A DNA stretch of 64,000 bases. Source: Mycolicibacterium septicum DSM 44393 (GTDB lineage Bacteria; Actinomycetota; Actinomycetes; Mycobacteriales; Mycobacteriaceae). The position numbers and the translations under genes are program-made. The DNA lies in contig NZ_HG322951.1 of NCBI RefSeq assembly GCF_000455325.1, positions 2,049,880 to 2,113,879 on the forward strand, given 5' to 3'. The notes beneath the pieces were generated by a model, which ran no database searches, was not told the origin of the DNA, and was given only the letters and a program-made list of their open reading frames with translations. This document shows, in pieces, positions 36,704 through 45,435 of this stretch; positions within the stretch are counted from its first letter, which is position 1; each line of letters opens with the position of its first letter.

Positions 36704-37720
36704 CTATCCGGCCGCGCCGCCGATCCCGGAGTTGCCCTTGTTGTGTGCCAACTCGAACGGATCGAGGAGATCCCACACGGTTGCGACCGCCTGGACCTTG
36801 AGGGCAGCGCCCGGCTCTTCCAGGTTGATCAGGTCGGCGATGATGTCGTAGCCGTAGTACACCGCTGAACCCGGCGGGGTGGTCTTGATCAGCTCGGTGA
36901 TGATCGTCTGCCGGGCATCGCGGGCCGCGTCATCGTCGCCGAGGGCGGGCGCCAGGCTGGGCAGAATCTTGCTGATCGGAATCACCGCGTTCACCCACGG
37001 CACGATCTGGCTGCCCCGGTAGATCTGCTCTGTCGCCTCACGCACGAAGGGATCGAGTTCATCGGGTGACGCATCCATCAGTGCGTTCCGGAGATTCATG
37101 ATCGCCTCGGGGAGATCCGTCGGCTCCGGATCGTCGGCCCGGAACGGGTTGGGGTTCCACGGTGTATCCGCCTGTGCCTCAGGGGTATCGGCCTGGGTCT
37201 GCACCGCGCCGACCTTCGGGGTGGCCAAGGTCTTGCTCTTCGGCAGCGCGACGGACCCGGTCTCCGGCTGGTCCTCCACCACGGGCGTGGGCTTGGGAGC
37301 CGCGGCCTGCTTGGGGGTGAACAGGTCCTTGAGCTTGGCGACCTGCTCGGCCTCGAACTCCTTGGCACTGGGCTTCGGCGTGAGCTTGGCCGACACCGGC
37401 TTGGCAGGCTTGGCGTCCTGGACGGCCTTGGTGACGTGTGCGGCCGCCTTCTCGATCTTGTCGGCCTGCTTGTCGATGTTGTCCTTGACGCTGTCCTTGA
37501 ACGTGGACAGGGGCTTGGCCGGTTTGGTGTCACCGGTCTTGGCCGCGACGCGTTTGGGTCCGGCGTTGACGTGCTGCGATGTGCTGCTGGTCGAGTCCTT
37601 GGACGCCTTGTCCGTCGAATCAGCGTGTGCGGTGCCCTGGCCGGCCACGGCGATCGCCGCACCGACTCCCGCCGCTACCGCGACACCTCCGACGTAGCCG
37701 ATGTACCTCGTTGACGCCAT
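36704..37720 (-). CDS. Secreted Ala/Lys/Pro-rich protein of unknown function
   Basis: The 338-residue protein starts at ATG 37720 behind AAAGGA. It has a signal peptide with cleavage expected after GTAHA. A low-complexity region rich in Lys, Pro, Ala and Thr covers about residues 35-210 and would be extended and strongly charged. A compact C-terminal domain follows (PEAIMNLRNALMDASPDELD to the end). I recognise no enzyme motif. Mycobacteria secrete several similar Ala/Pro-rich proteins. It lies 87 bases downstream of the DUF692 gene, on the same strand, so co-transcription is possible. Confidence 0.7.
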   Translation of the reverse strand: MASTRYIGYVGGVAVAAGVGAAIAVAGQGTAHADSTDKASKDSTSSTSQHVNAGPKRVAAKTGDTKPAKPLSTFKDSVKDNIDKQADKIEKAAAHVTKAVQDAKPAKPVSAKLTPKPSAKEFEAEQVAKLKDLFTPKQAAAPKPTPVVEDQPETGSVALPKSKTLATPKVGAVQTQADTPEAQADTPWNPNPFRADDPEPTDLPEAIMNLRNALMDASPDELDPFVREATEQIYRGSQIVPWVNAVIPISKILPSLAPALGDDDAARDARQTIITELIKTTPPGSAVYYGYDIIADLINLEEPGAALKVQAVATVWDLLDPFELAHNKGNSGIGGAAG

Positions 37721-37807
37721 TGCCGTCCTTTCACAGCCGATCCCCAGCCCACGGGAATCGTAGGGGGCGGCGGCGTGATCGGCATCACGAGGTGACGTTC
37801 TGGGCAC

Positions 37808-39034
37808 TCAGCGGATGGACATCCCCGGCTGAGCCAGCCACTCGGTGAACTGCCGGCCCTCGTCGGCCGCCCAGCGCGATGGCGGAGATGCGTCGAGATA
37901 CGACTCCAGGATCCGTTCGGTCTGGTCCGGTCCGCGGGTCTCGATCAGGCTGCGCAGCAGATCGGGCCGGGCCAGGGTGAGTTGGCCGAGCCGGGCCCGG
38001 TCGGCCAGACCGCGCAACAGCTGCATGGCCGGATCATCGGTGGGCGGCTCGGCGCTCGCGCGCGCCGTGTACGCCGCCAGCTGTCGTTCCCACTCCCGGG
38101 TCCCGGTCAGGTCGTGATCGGCGCGGGGGCCGACGGGCGCTCGGGGCACCGACGCGGCCGGGCGAAACGGCTGCTCGACCGGCGTGCCGTCGCAGATGCG
38201 ATGCAGCGCCTGCAGGATCGCCCGCAGGCCGGCCGCACCGAGCGACACCATCGAGGTGGGCACGGCCTCGAACACCACCGCGCGCAGCTGCGGCAACCGC
38301 GGGACCGTGGAAGCCAGCAGGGACAGCAGTTCCAGATCCGGACCGCCGATATGGGCATCGAGGTAGTAGCCCTCCAACTCGAAGCCGCCCGCGACGTGGA
38401 TCTCCAGCACCTGGTCCAGTGGCAGGGTGTCGAGGACGTCCTCGACGGGTTGGCGCCCGTTGCGTTCGTTGGCCAGCAGGTTGTGCAGGTCGAGCAGGAT
38501 GCCGCAGTCGGCCCGCTGGGCGATCTCGGCGATGAAGGTGCCGTCGGCCAGCTCGCCGGGGCGCGGCCGAAGATAGTTGACTCCGGTCTCGATGAGAAAT
38601 GGCCGCTCTGAACAGGTTTGGTAGCTCGCGATGTGCTCGACGGCCGCGTCGACTCCGGTCGAGGTCTGCGCCGGCGGCAGCAGGAACCCGGCGTCGAGGT
38701 CCTGCCCCGCGTGACGTACCTGGTTGAACGACAGATGTTCGCTCCAGTGCGTGGCCCCGAGCCGGTCGGCGCAGCGGGCGGCCAGCGTCACCCCGGCCGG
38801 GTCCGGGGCTGTGCAGCCGCCGACCGGGAAGCCCACCCCGTGCACCAGCGTGGGACGGTCACGGCTCTCGACCCAGTCGAACGCGGGTTCGTTGATGTCC
38901 CAGCCGGTTTGGCGTGGCGTCCACATCGTCTGCGGCTCGATCTCGACCACGTCGATGAGGTCGGCGACCTCGCTCCAGACCAGATCCAGTCCGGTGGTGG
39001 CGATGACACCGACGCCGAGATCGAGCCGCGACAT
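37808..39034 (-). CDS. DUF692 multinuclear non-haem iron oxidase (MNIO/BufB family) with C-terminal helical extension
   Basis: Residues 1-285 of this 408-residue protein show the DUF692 TIM-barrel motifs: VHGVGFP (His65), WSEHLSF (Glu99, His100), ETGVNYL (Glu149), LDLHNLL (His184), EIHVAGG (His213), DAHIGG (His228) and VVFEAVP (Glu256). These are the iron ligands of MbnB, TglH and related enzymes that oxidise Cys residues of ribosomal peptides. Residues 300-408 form an extra helical domain that may stand in for the separate recognition partner of other MNIO systems. The gene follows a 73-codon Cys-containing gene by 6 bases. That supports a RiPP maturation role. Confidence 0.82.
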   Translation of the reverse strand: MSRLDLGVGVIATTGLDLVWSEVADLIDVVEIEPQTMWTPRQTGWDINEPAFDWVESRDRPTLVHGVGFPVGGCTAPDPAGVTLAARCADRLGATHWSEHLSFNQVRHAGQDLDAGFLLPPAQTSTGVDAAVEHIASYQTCSERPFLIETGVNYLRPRPGELADGTFIAEIAQRADCGILLDLHNLLANERNGRQPVEDVLDTLPLDQVLEIHVAGGFELEGYYLDAHIGGPDLELLSLLASTVPRLPQLRAVVFEAVPTSMVSLGAAGLRAILQALHRICDGTPVEQPFRPAASVPRAPVGPRADHDLTGTREWERQLAAYTARASAEPPTDDPAMQLLRGLADRARLGQLTLARPDLLRSLIETRGPDQTERILESYLDASPPSRWAADEGRQFTEWLAQPGMSIR

Positions 39035-39040
39035 CGACCG

Positions 39041-39262
39041 CTAACCCGTGGTGGGCGTGGCGACGCCCTCTTCGTTGATGACGAAGTCGGAGAATCCCTG
39101 CCAGTGCAGGTCCAGTCCGGAATGGCAACCAGGGCAGCCGGCATGGCCGAGCACGCTGGCCTGTGCCTTCTGGAACTTCTTGAGGTCGAACAGCACCGAA
39201 TCGGGGGCGCTGATCCGGATCCGGTCCCGTGGGGGCAGCGGCTGGGGGTTCAAATCGGCCAT
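39041..39262 (-). CDS. Small Cys-containing peptide, candidate RiPP precursor for the DUF692 enzyme
   Basis: The 73-residue product starts at ATG 39262 with AAAGGA upstream. It has no signal peptide. The N-terminal half (MADLNPQPLPPRDR, then a charged helix DLKKFQKAQA) looks like a leader. The C-terminal half holds the only two Cys in HAGCPGCHSGLDLHW (Cys43, Cys46, His47, His53). That gives a C-x2-C-H site that an MNIO could modify or that could bind metal. It is the first gene of a two-gene unit with the DUF692 enzyme. Assignment as substrate is inference from size, Cys content and neighbour. Confidence 0.6.
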   Translation of the reverse strand: MADLNPQPLPPRDRIRISAPDSVLFDLKKFQKAQASVLGHAGCPGCHSGLDLHWQGFSDFVINEEGVATPTTG

Positions 39263-39374
39263 GATGCGAGTCCTTTCCTGCGGTGACCGGGGAATCCGGT
39301 GATAAGCCGAGGTTAGGAAGGTGGGCGGGGCGCAGTCGCGGGTAGTTGACTACCTGATTCAGCCCCTGGATGTA

Positions 39375-39390
39375 TCGAACAAATGTTCGA
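39375..39390. promoter_or_regulatory. LexA SOS box of dnaE2
   Basis: TCGAAC-AAAT-GTTCGA is a perfect match to the mycobacterial LexA consensus. It lies 13 bases upstream of the GTG at 39403. Its place also shows that a start at 39370 is wrong, since that frame would run through the operator. Confidence 0.95.
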
Positions 39391-39402
39391 TACACTGGCG
39401 AG

Positions 39403-42400
39403 GTGGGATGGCATAACGGGCCGCCGAGCTGGTCGGAGATGGAGCGGGTGCTTACCGGCAAGCCCCGACGTTCCGGCCTGCCGTTGGAGCCCGCGGGCGA
39501 CGGCGGGGATAGCCCCGCCTGGTCGCGTAAGCGCGGGAGCTATCAACCACCGGAGCTCGACCGGCCGCGCACGTCGGTCCGCTACGCCGAGCTGCACACG
39601 CATTCGGCGTACAGCTTCCTCGACGGCGCGAGCACGCCGGAGGAGTTGGTCGAGGAGGCGGCCCGGCTGAACCTGCGGGCGATCGCGCTGACCGATCACG
39701 ACGGGCTCTACGGTGTGGTCCGGTTCGCCGAGGCGGCCAGGGAGCTGGACGTGGCCACGGTCTTCGGCGCCGAGCTGTCGCTGGGGAACATTCCCCGCAC
39801 CGAGGACCCCGACCCACCGGGCCCGCATCTGCTGGTGCTGGCCCGCGGTCCGGAGGGCTACCGGCGGTTGTCCCGCGAGATCGCCAAGGCGCACCTGGCC
39901 GGTGGTGAGAAAGGCAAGCCCCGCTACGACTTCGACGGCCTCACCGAGGCCGCGGGCGGGCACTGGCACATCCTGACGGGCTGCCGTAAAGGCCATGTCC
40001 GCCAGGCGCTTTCCCGGGGCGGTCCGGAAGCTGCCGCCGCCGCGCTGGCCGATCTGGTGGACCGTTTCGGGGCCGACCGGGTCAGCGTCGAACTCTCCCA
40101 TCACGGCCATCCGTGTGACGACGAGCGCAACGCCGTCCTGGCCGGGCTGGCCCCGCGGTTCGGAATACCGGTGGTGGCCACCACCGGTGCGCACTTCGCC
40201 GCCCCTGACCGGGGCCGGCTGGCCATGGCGATGGCGGCGATCCGGGCCCGCAACTCGATGGACACCGCCGCCGGGTGGCTGGCCCCGCTCGGCGGGTCTC
40301 ACCTGCGTTCGGGGGAGGAGATGGCCCGGCTGTTCGGTACCGAGATCGTGACGGCCGCAGCGGATCTGGGTGAGCAGTGCGCCTTCGGGCTGGCGCTCAT
40401 CGCCCCGCAGTTGCCACCGTTCGACGTCCCGGCCGGGCACACCGAGGACAGCTGGCTGCGGCATCTGGTCATGGCGGGTGCGGCCGAGCGGTACGGGCCC
40501 GTGGACAACGCGAGGAAGGCCTATGCGCAGATCGAACACGAGCTGCGCATCATCGAGCAGTTGAAGTTTCCCGGCTATTTCCTGGTGGTGCACGACATCA
40601 CCCGGTTCTGCCGGGACAACGACATCCTGTGCCAGGGCAGGGGATCGGCGGCAAACTCGGCGGTCTGCTACGCGCTGAAGGTCACCAACGTCGACCCGAT
40701 CGCCAATGAGCTGCTGTTCGAACGGTTCCTGTCCCCGGCCCGCGACGGTCCTCCCGACATCGACATCGACATCGAATCGGACCTGCGCGAGAACGTCATT
40801 CAGTACGTGTACGAGCGTTACGGGCGTGACTACGCCGCGCAGGTCGCCAACGTCATCACCTATCGCGGCCGCAGTGCGGTCCGCGACATGGCCCGGGCGC
40901 TGGGTTTCTCCCAGGGACAGCAGGATGCCTGGAGCAAGCAGCTCAGCCGATGGAACGGGCGTCCGGACTCTCCGGAGGCGGAGGACATCCCGCAGCCGGT
41001 GATCGAGTTGGCCACCCAGATCGCCAACCTGCCGCGGCACCTCGGCATCCACTCGGGCGGCATGGTGATCTGTGACCGCCCGATCGCCGACGTGTGCCCG
41101 GTGGAGTGGGCCCGCATGGCCAACCGCAGCGTGCTGCAGTGGGACAAAGACGACTGTGCGGCAATCGGTTTGGTCAAGTTCGACCTGCTCGGTCTCGGGA
41201 TGCTCTCGGCGCTGCACTACGCGATCGACCTGCTGGCCGAGCACAAAGGCATCGCCGTCGACCTGGCCAAGCTGGACCTGTCCGAACCGGCGGTCTACGA
41301 GATGTTGCAGAAGGCCGACTCGGTCGGGGTGTTCCAGGTGGAGTCCCGCGCGCAGATGGCCACCCTTCCCCGGCTCAAGCCGAGGGAGTTCTACGACCTC
41401 GTGGTGGAGGTGGCGCTGATCCGTCCGGGTCCGATCCAGGGCGGTTCGGTACACCCCTATATCCGTCGCCGCAACGGTCTGGAGGAAGTCACCTACGACC
41501 ATCCGTCGATGGAATCCGCACTCAAGAAGACGCTGGGCATCCCGCTGTTCCAGGAGCAGCTCATGCAATTGGCAGTCGACTGTGCGGGTTTCACCGCGGC
41601 AGAGGCCGACCAGTTGCGCCGGGCGATGGGCTCCAAACGCTCGACCGAGAAGATGCGAAGGCTGCGCAACCGGTTCTACGACGGCATGGCCGAACTGCAC
41701 GGGATCACCGACGAGGTGGCCGAGCGGATCTACGAGAAGCTGGAGGCGTTCGCCAATTTCGGTTTCCCGGAAAGCCATTCGCTGAGCTTCGCGTCGCTGG
41801 TCTTCTATTCGTCGTGGTTCAAGCTGCATCACCCTGCGGCGTTCTGCGCGGCACTGCTACGGGCCCAGCCGATGGGGTTCTATTCGCCGCAGTCACTGGT
41901 CGCCGACGCGCGCCGGCACGGGGTGACGGTGCACGGACCCGATGCCAACGCCAGCCTGGCCTACGCGACGCTGGAGAACGCCGGCCTGGACGTGCGGCTG
42001 GGGCTGGGCAGTGTCCGTCACATCGGTGACGAGTTGGCGGAGCGCCTGGTCGATGAACGAAATGCCAACGGGCCGTTCGAAACCCTGATCGACCTGACCG
42101 GCCGCGTGCAGCTGTCGGTACCCCAGACCGAGGCGCTGGCCACCGCCGGTGCGCTGGGTTGTTTCGGGATCAGCCGGCGTGAGGCGCTGTGGGCTGCGGG
42201 TGCGGCGGCCGGTCAGCGGCCGGACCGGCTGCCGGGGGTGGGCTCGTCCTCACATGTCCCGCCGCTGCCGGGGATGAGCGCCCTGGAACTGTCGGCCGCG
42301 GACGTGTGGGCCACCGGTGTCTCGCCGGACAGCTATCCCACCCAGTACCTGCGCGCCGACCTCGACGCGCTGGGCGTGATTCCTGCCGACAAGTTGCTGG

Positions 42401-42687
42401 GTGTCGTCGACGGAACCCGGATCCTGGTTGCCGGGGCGGTAACTCACCGGCAGCGTCCGGCGACCGCGCAGGGCGTGACATTCATGAACCTGGAAGACGA
42501 GACCGGGATGGTCAACGTGCTGTGTGCGCCCGGGGTGTGGGCGCGCTACCGCAAGCTGGCGCAGACGGCGCCGGCACTGGTGGTCCGCGGCATCGTGCAG
42601 AACGCCAGTGGCGCCGTCACCGTGATCGCCGACCGGATGAGCCCGGTCGAGCTGAGGGTCGGCTCGCGGTCGCGCGATTTCCGCTGA
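39403..42687 (+). CDS. dnaE2: Error-prone DNA polymerase III alpha subunit DnaE2
   Basis: The 1094-residue protein is a C-family polymerase of the DnaE2 group. An N-terminal PHP domain begins with ELHTHSAYSFLDG, and the palm has the catalytic acidic residues in PPDIDIDIE. The tandem HhH region and OB fold follow; the latter ends in VTFMNLEDETGMVNVLC. It carries out damage-induced mutagenic synthesis together with ImuA' and ImuB. GTG 39403 (VGWHNGPPSW) matches the start region of M. tuberculosis DnaE2. A perfect SOS box directly upstream sets its regulation. With imuB interrupted 12 kb away, its partner set may be incomplete. Confidence 0.96.
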   Translation: MGWHNGPPSWSEMERVLTGKPRRSGLPLEPAGDGGDSPAWSRKRGSYQPPELDRPRTSVRYAELHTHSAYSFLDGASTPEELVEEAARLNLRAIALTDHDGLYGVVRFAEAARELDVATVFGAELSLGNIPRTEDPDPPGPHLLVLARGPEGYRRLSREIAKAHLAGGEKGKPRYDFDGLTEAAGGHWHILTGCRKGHVRQALSRGGPEAAAAALADLVDRFGADRVSVELSHHGHPCDDERNAVLAGLAPRFGIPVVATTGAHFAAPDRGRLAMAMAAIRARNSMDTAAGWLAPLGGSHLRSGEEMARLFGTEIVTAAADLGEQCAFGLALIAPQLPPFDVPAGHTEDSWLRHLVMAGAAERYGPVDNARKAYAQIEHELRIIEQLKFPGYFLVVHDITRFCRDNDILCQGRGSAANSAVCYALKVTNVDPIANELLFERFLSPARDGPPDIDIDIESDLRENVIQYVYERYGRDYAAQVANVITYRGRSAVRDMARALGFSQGQQDAWSKQLSRWNGRPDSPEAEDIPQPVIELATQIANLPRHLGIHSGGMVICDRPIADVCPVEWARMANRSVLQWDKDDCAAIGLVKFDLLGLGMLSALHYAIDLLAEHKGIAVDLAKLDLSEPAVYEMLQKADSVGVFQVESRAQMATLPRLKPREFYDLVVEVALIRPGPIQGGSVHPYIRRRNGLEEVTYDHPSMESALKKTLGIPLFQEQLMQLAVDCAGFTAAEADQLRRAMGSKRSTEKMRRLRNRFYDGMAELHGITDEVAERIYEKLEAFANFGFPESHSLSFASLVFYSSWFKLHHPAAFCAALLRAQPMGFYSPQSLVADARRHGVTVHGPDANASLAYATLENAGLDVRLGLGSVRHIGDELAERLVDERNANGPFETLIDLTGRVQLSVPQTEALATAGALGCFGISRREALWAAGAAAGQRPDRLPGVGSSSHVPPLPGMSALELSAADVWATGVSPDSYPTQYLRADLDALGVIPADKLLGVVDGTRILVAGAVTHRQRPATAQGVTFMNLEDETGMVNVLCAPGVWARYRKLAQTAPALVVRGIVQNASGAVTVIADRMSPVELRVGSRSRDFR

Positions 42688-42699
42688 GCTCGCCGGCGG

Positions 42700-43683
42700 T
42701 CAGCTCGGGTCGGCGCCGGAGACGCTGGAAACGGTAGAGACGCTGCGGGTCGTGGTGTCCTCAAGCCCGGTCCGCAGCAGCGACCATGCCAGCCGCCGCG
42801 CGTCGGTGGCCCGCTCGTGCAGCAGGCGTTGGACCGCGGGGATGGGATTGGTTTCCGGGGTCCGTCCCTCGACCACGTCGGCGTGCAGATCCTCGGCAAC
42901 CTGGATCGCCAGCAGCACGGCGTCGTTGACCCGGTTCAGCGCATCCTGCAGGCGGTCGTCCTGGCTGAGCAGATGGGCGTTGTCCAGTTCGACCGAAACG
43001 TTGCTGACCACCTGACTGATCTGTCCGAAGAGCGCGTTCATCACGGTTTCCCGCTCGTCGCGGTCCGGGTTGCGCAGTTGTGTCGCACCTTCGGTCCACA
43101 GCGTGGCGAGCATCCGGGTGTGTGCGCCGACCGCACGTGACACCTCGATCATCGCCTGCTTCTGCAGTTGTTCGAGCAGGTTGTTGCGCTCGATGCGGGC
43201 CAGTTCCTGTTGTGCCACCAGTTCGGCATCGTGCAGCTTCTGCTGGGACTCCATCTGGGCCCGATGCCATTTCTGGGTCAGCGCGAGTTCCAGCGCCGAG
43301 CGTTCGTCGGCGGCCGCCAACTCACGGCGCAGACGATCGTCGGCTTGGGCGATGTCATGTTTGGCCTGACGCTGGACGGTGAGGGTCAGCCACATCGTCA
43401 CCATCACGACGACGAAGATGACGGCACCGAAGAACCACTCGGCCTTGCTTCCGCGTTCGCCCGGGCTGAGCAGCAGGTACCAGACGATGGCCAGGCTGCT
43501 CAGGCCGCCGCACACCAGCCAACCGATGCCGGCCTTGGGATCGATCGACAAGGCTTTGGGGGCCGGGTCCCGATCGACCGCAGCCACCCGCATCGGTTCA
43601 GTCGTGTCACCGATCTGGCTGTAATCCAACGGGGCACCCCCTGAAGACTCAGCGACCCTTGTCGATTCAGTTAGTCCGGCCAT
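42700..43683 (-). CDS. Membrane protein with coiled-coil domain, unknown function
   Basis: The 327-residue protein starts at ATG 43683 behind GGGAGGT. Two membrane helices (about residues 52-72 and 83-103) are followed by a long charged helix (105-190, rich in Gln, Glu, Ala and Arg with heptad-like spacing). A helical C-terminal domain follows. Both ends should face the cytoplasm. I recognise no enzymatic motif. It converges on dnaE2 with 12 bases between and is divergent from an HTH-like protein. A scaffold or signalling role is possible but unproven. Confidence 0.68.
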   Translation of the reverse strand: MAGLTESTRVAESSGGAPLDYSQIGDTTEPMRVAAVDRDPAPKALSIDPKAGIGWLVCGGLSSLAIVWYLLLSPGERGSKAEWFFGAVIFVVVMVTMWLTLTVQRQAKHDIAQADDRLRRELAAADERSALELALTQKWHRAQMESQQKLHDAELVAQQELARIERNNLLEQLQKQAMIEVSRAVGAHTRMLATLWTEGATQLRNPDRDERETVMNALFGQISQVVSNVSVELDNAHLLSQDDRLQDALNRVNDAVLLAIQVAEDLHADVVEGRTPETNPIPAVQRLLHERATDARRLAWSLLRTGLEDTTTRSVSTVSSVSGADPS

Positions 43684-43948
43684 GTCGACCTCCCATCGGC
43701 CAAGCCTGCCACCGTGCAGGCGTTCAGAGTAAGGCCAACCTCGGCAGCGGGTGCTACCGGCCGGTGGCACCCGCATTCGCATACTCTGTTTTTCGTCATT
43801 CTTCAAGTGCCCCTAGCGATGACGAGCCGCGCGGTAACCGCTAGTGTCATCGGCGTGCTCACCGCGAGCGGCGGTGGATCGGCCCGACAGGTCCGGCAAC
43901 CGGCCGCTCACTTTTCTGTTGATCTGTTCGCTTGAGAATTGAGGGCCC

Positions 43949-44521
43949 ATGGGACAAAACGCGACGCTGGAAGGTGATTCGGCGGTCATCGTCAGTCTGT
44001 CGGAGGCGGCGATGCACATGTATTCCGCCGCGATCGATGCACTGCCCTTCCCCGAGGACAAGAAGTTCCACAAGCGCGCCGACGTCGTCCTGTCCGGCCT
44101 GCGCAAGCTGCGTGCCTCCCTGTCCGAGGCGGCCAGCAGCAACCGGCCGTCTCCCGCGGTCATCGTGGCGCTGAGCGGGGTCCGTCAGCGGTATGACTCG
44201 CTGATGGCCCACGCCGCTTCGGCGCCGGGATCCTCTCTGGGACAGCAGATCTACGTCACCCGCGTCCACGCCAAGCTGTCGGCCCAGGAAGTGGCCAACG
44301 GTGCCGGCCTGCGCGACGGACTGCTCGACGAGCTCGAGGCCGGCGCAACGCCGACCGACGCCGAGGCGACCAAGATCCGGGACACCATCGCGGCGCTGGG
44401 CGGGTTGCCCGGCGACGATCACGGCATCCATGCCGTCCCGTCCTCGGCCGACTACGGCTCCTCGGACGAGCCGCAGGCCAACGGCTGGGAGCCCGTGCTG
44501 GTATCCGAGAACGCCGGCTGA
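43949..44521 (+). CDS. Small protein with helix-turn-helix-like C-terminal region
   Basis: The 190-residue protein is soluble. Residues 1-90 form a helical domain. Residues 100-150 (IYVTRVHAKLSAQEVANGAG, then LLDELEAGATPTDAEATKIR) resemble an XRE-type helix-turn-helix with the pattern A-Q-E-V-A...A-G. DNA binding is therefore plausible. The tail is acidic and disordered. ATG at 43949 lacks a strong ribosome site. Two hairpins follow the stop. I do not recognise a characterised homologue. Confidence 0.65.
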   Translation: MGQNATLEGDSAVIVSLSEAAMHMYSAAIDALPFPEDKKFHKRADVVLSGLRKLRASLSEAASSNRPSPAVIVALSGVRQRYDSLMAHAASAPGSSLGQQIYVTRVHAKLSAQEVANGAGLRDGLLDELEAGATPTDAEATKIRDTIAALGGLPGDDHGIHAVPSSADYGSSDEPQANGWEPVLVSENAG

Positions 44522-44531
44522 CAGACCCCGT

Positions 44532-44558
44532 GCACCGTCGTCGATTCGGCGACGGTGC
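44532..44558. terminator. Hairpin after the HTH-like gene
   Basis: GCACCGTCG at 44532-44540 pairs with CGACGGTGC at 44550-44558 around a 9-base loop, 11 bases after the TGA. There is no U-tract, as is usual in mycobacteria. Confidence 0.55.
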
Positions 44559-44607
44559 GCAACCTTCATCGGTTAGCTGAGTTGTACTGCGGCGCACGAT
44601 GATTAGG

Positions 44608-44634
44608 AGCTCCCCAGCAAACTGCTGGGGAGCT
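44608..44634. terminator. Strong hairpin terminator
   Basis: AGCTCCCCAGCA and TGCTGGGGAGCT form a perfect 12-bp stem with a 3-base loop (AAC), followed by TCTGGTTTCTG. It lies between the HTH-like gene and the nitroreductase gene and should insulate them. Confidence 0.78.
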
Positions 44635-44668
44635 TCTGGTTTCTGTCGAGCGGTTGTAGTCTCGCGGC

Positions 44669-45322
44669 ATGACAGCCGAACCAGCCCTGAACTTGACCGT
44701 CGACGAACTCCTCACCACCACCCGATCGGTGCGCAAACGGCTCGACTTCGAAAAGCCGGTGCCGCGTGAGGTGCTCACGGAGTGCCTCGACCTGGCTCTA
44801 CAGGCCCCCACCGGGTCGAATGCGCAAGGCTGGCAATGGGTTTTCGTCGAGGATCCGGCAAAGAAGAAGGCCCTGGCCGACATCTACCGGGCCAGCGCCA
44901 ACCCCTACCTGGACATGCCCAAACCCGAGCGCGGTGACATCCGCGATCAGCAGGCGGACGCCGTCATGAGCTCCGCCAGGTACCTCACCGACAACTTCGA
45001 GAAGGCGCCGGTGCTGATGATCCCGTGCCTCGAGGGTCGGCCCGACGGTGCCCCCGCCGGCATGTCCGCATCATTCTGGGGATCCCTGCTGCCCGCGGTG
45101 TGGAGCTTCATGCTGGCGCTGCGCTCGCGCGGCCTCGGGTCGGCCTGGACGACGCTGCACCTGCTCGGTGACGGCGAGAAGCAGGCGGCCGAACTGCTGG
45201 GCATTCCGTTCGATCGGTACGCCCAGGCGGGGCTGTTCCCGATCGCCTACACCAAGGGCACCGACTTCAAGAAGGCCAAGCGCCTTCCGGCTGAGCAGTT
45301 CTCGCACTGGGACAGTTGGTGA
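44669..45322 (+). CDS. Nitroreductase-family FMN oxidoreductase (Rv3368c-like)
   Basis: The 217-residue protein has the nitroreductase FMN fold. TTRSVRKRLDF at the N-terminus holds the phosphate-binding Arg residues, ALQAPTGSNAQGWQW is the conserved FMN-contact segment, and LRSRGLGSAWTT lies in the second half. Such proteins reduce nitroaromatic or related groups with NAD(P)H, usually as dimers. Position next to the SpoU-type gene agrees with Rv3368c/Rv3366. The physiological substrate is unknown. A hairpin upstream (44608-44634) separates it from the previous gene. Confidence 0.87.
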   Translation: MTAEPALNLTVDELLTTTRSVRKRLDFEKPVPREVLTECLDLALQAPTGSNAQGWQWVFVEDPAKKKALADIYRASANPYLDMPKPERGDIRDQQADAVMSSARYLTDNFEKAPVLMIPCLEGRPDGAPAGMSASFWGSLLPAVWSFMLALRSRGLGSAWTTLHLLGDGEKQAAELLGIPFDRYAQAGLFPIAYTKGTDFKKAKRLPAEQFSHWDSW

Positions 45323-45396
45323 GCCCGGTGGGCCCTGGGGCAGCTGTTGCCCTCCGATGCAATTGTGAAGCCGGTGTATGAACTCTCTGTGAGATT

Positions 45397-45427
45397 CGGG
45401 CGTGGGTCGCGTGGCGGCCCACGCCCG
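45397..45427. terminator. Bidirectional hairpin between convergent genes
   Basis: CGGGCGTGGG and CCCACGCCCG pair perfectly over 10 bp and continue inward through TCGC/GCGG with one wobble. The loop is GTG. It lies between the nitroreductase stop and the stop of the leftward tRNA methylase, so it can end both. Confidence 0.75.
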
Positions 45428-45435
45428 GGGCGTAA

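Noticed and set aside
39313..41832. 839-codon open frame antisense to dnaE2
   Set aside because: It is the mirror frame of a well-supported polymerase gene. Its product is Gly/Arg/His-rich with no domain, and dnaE2 has a perfect SOS box and full motifs.
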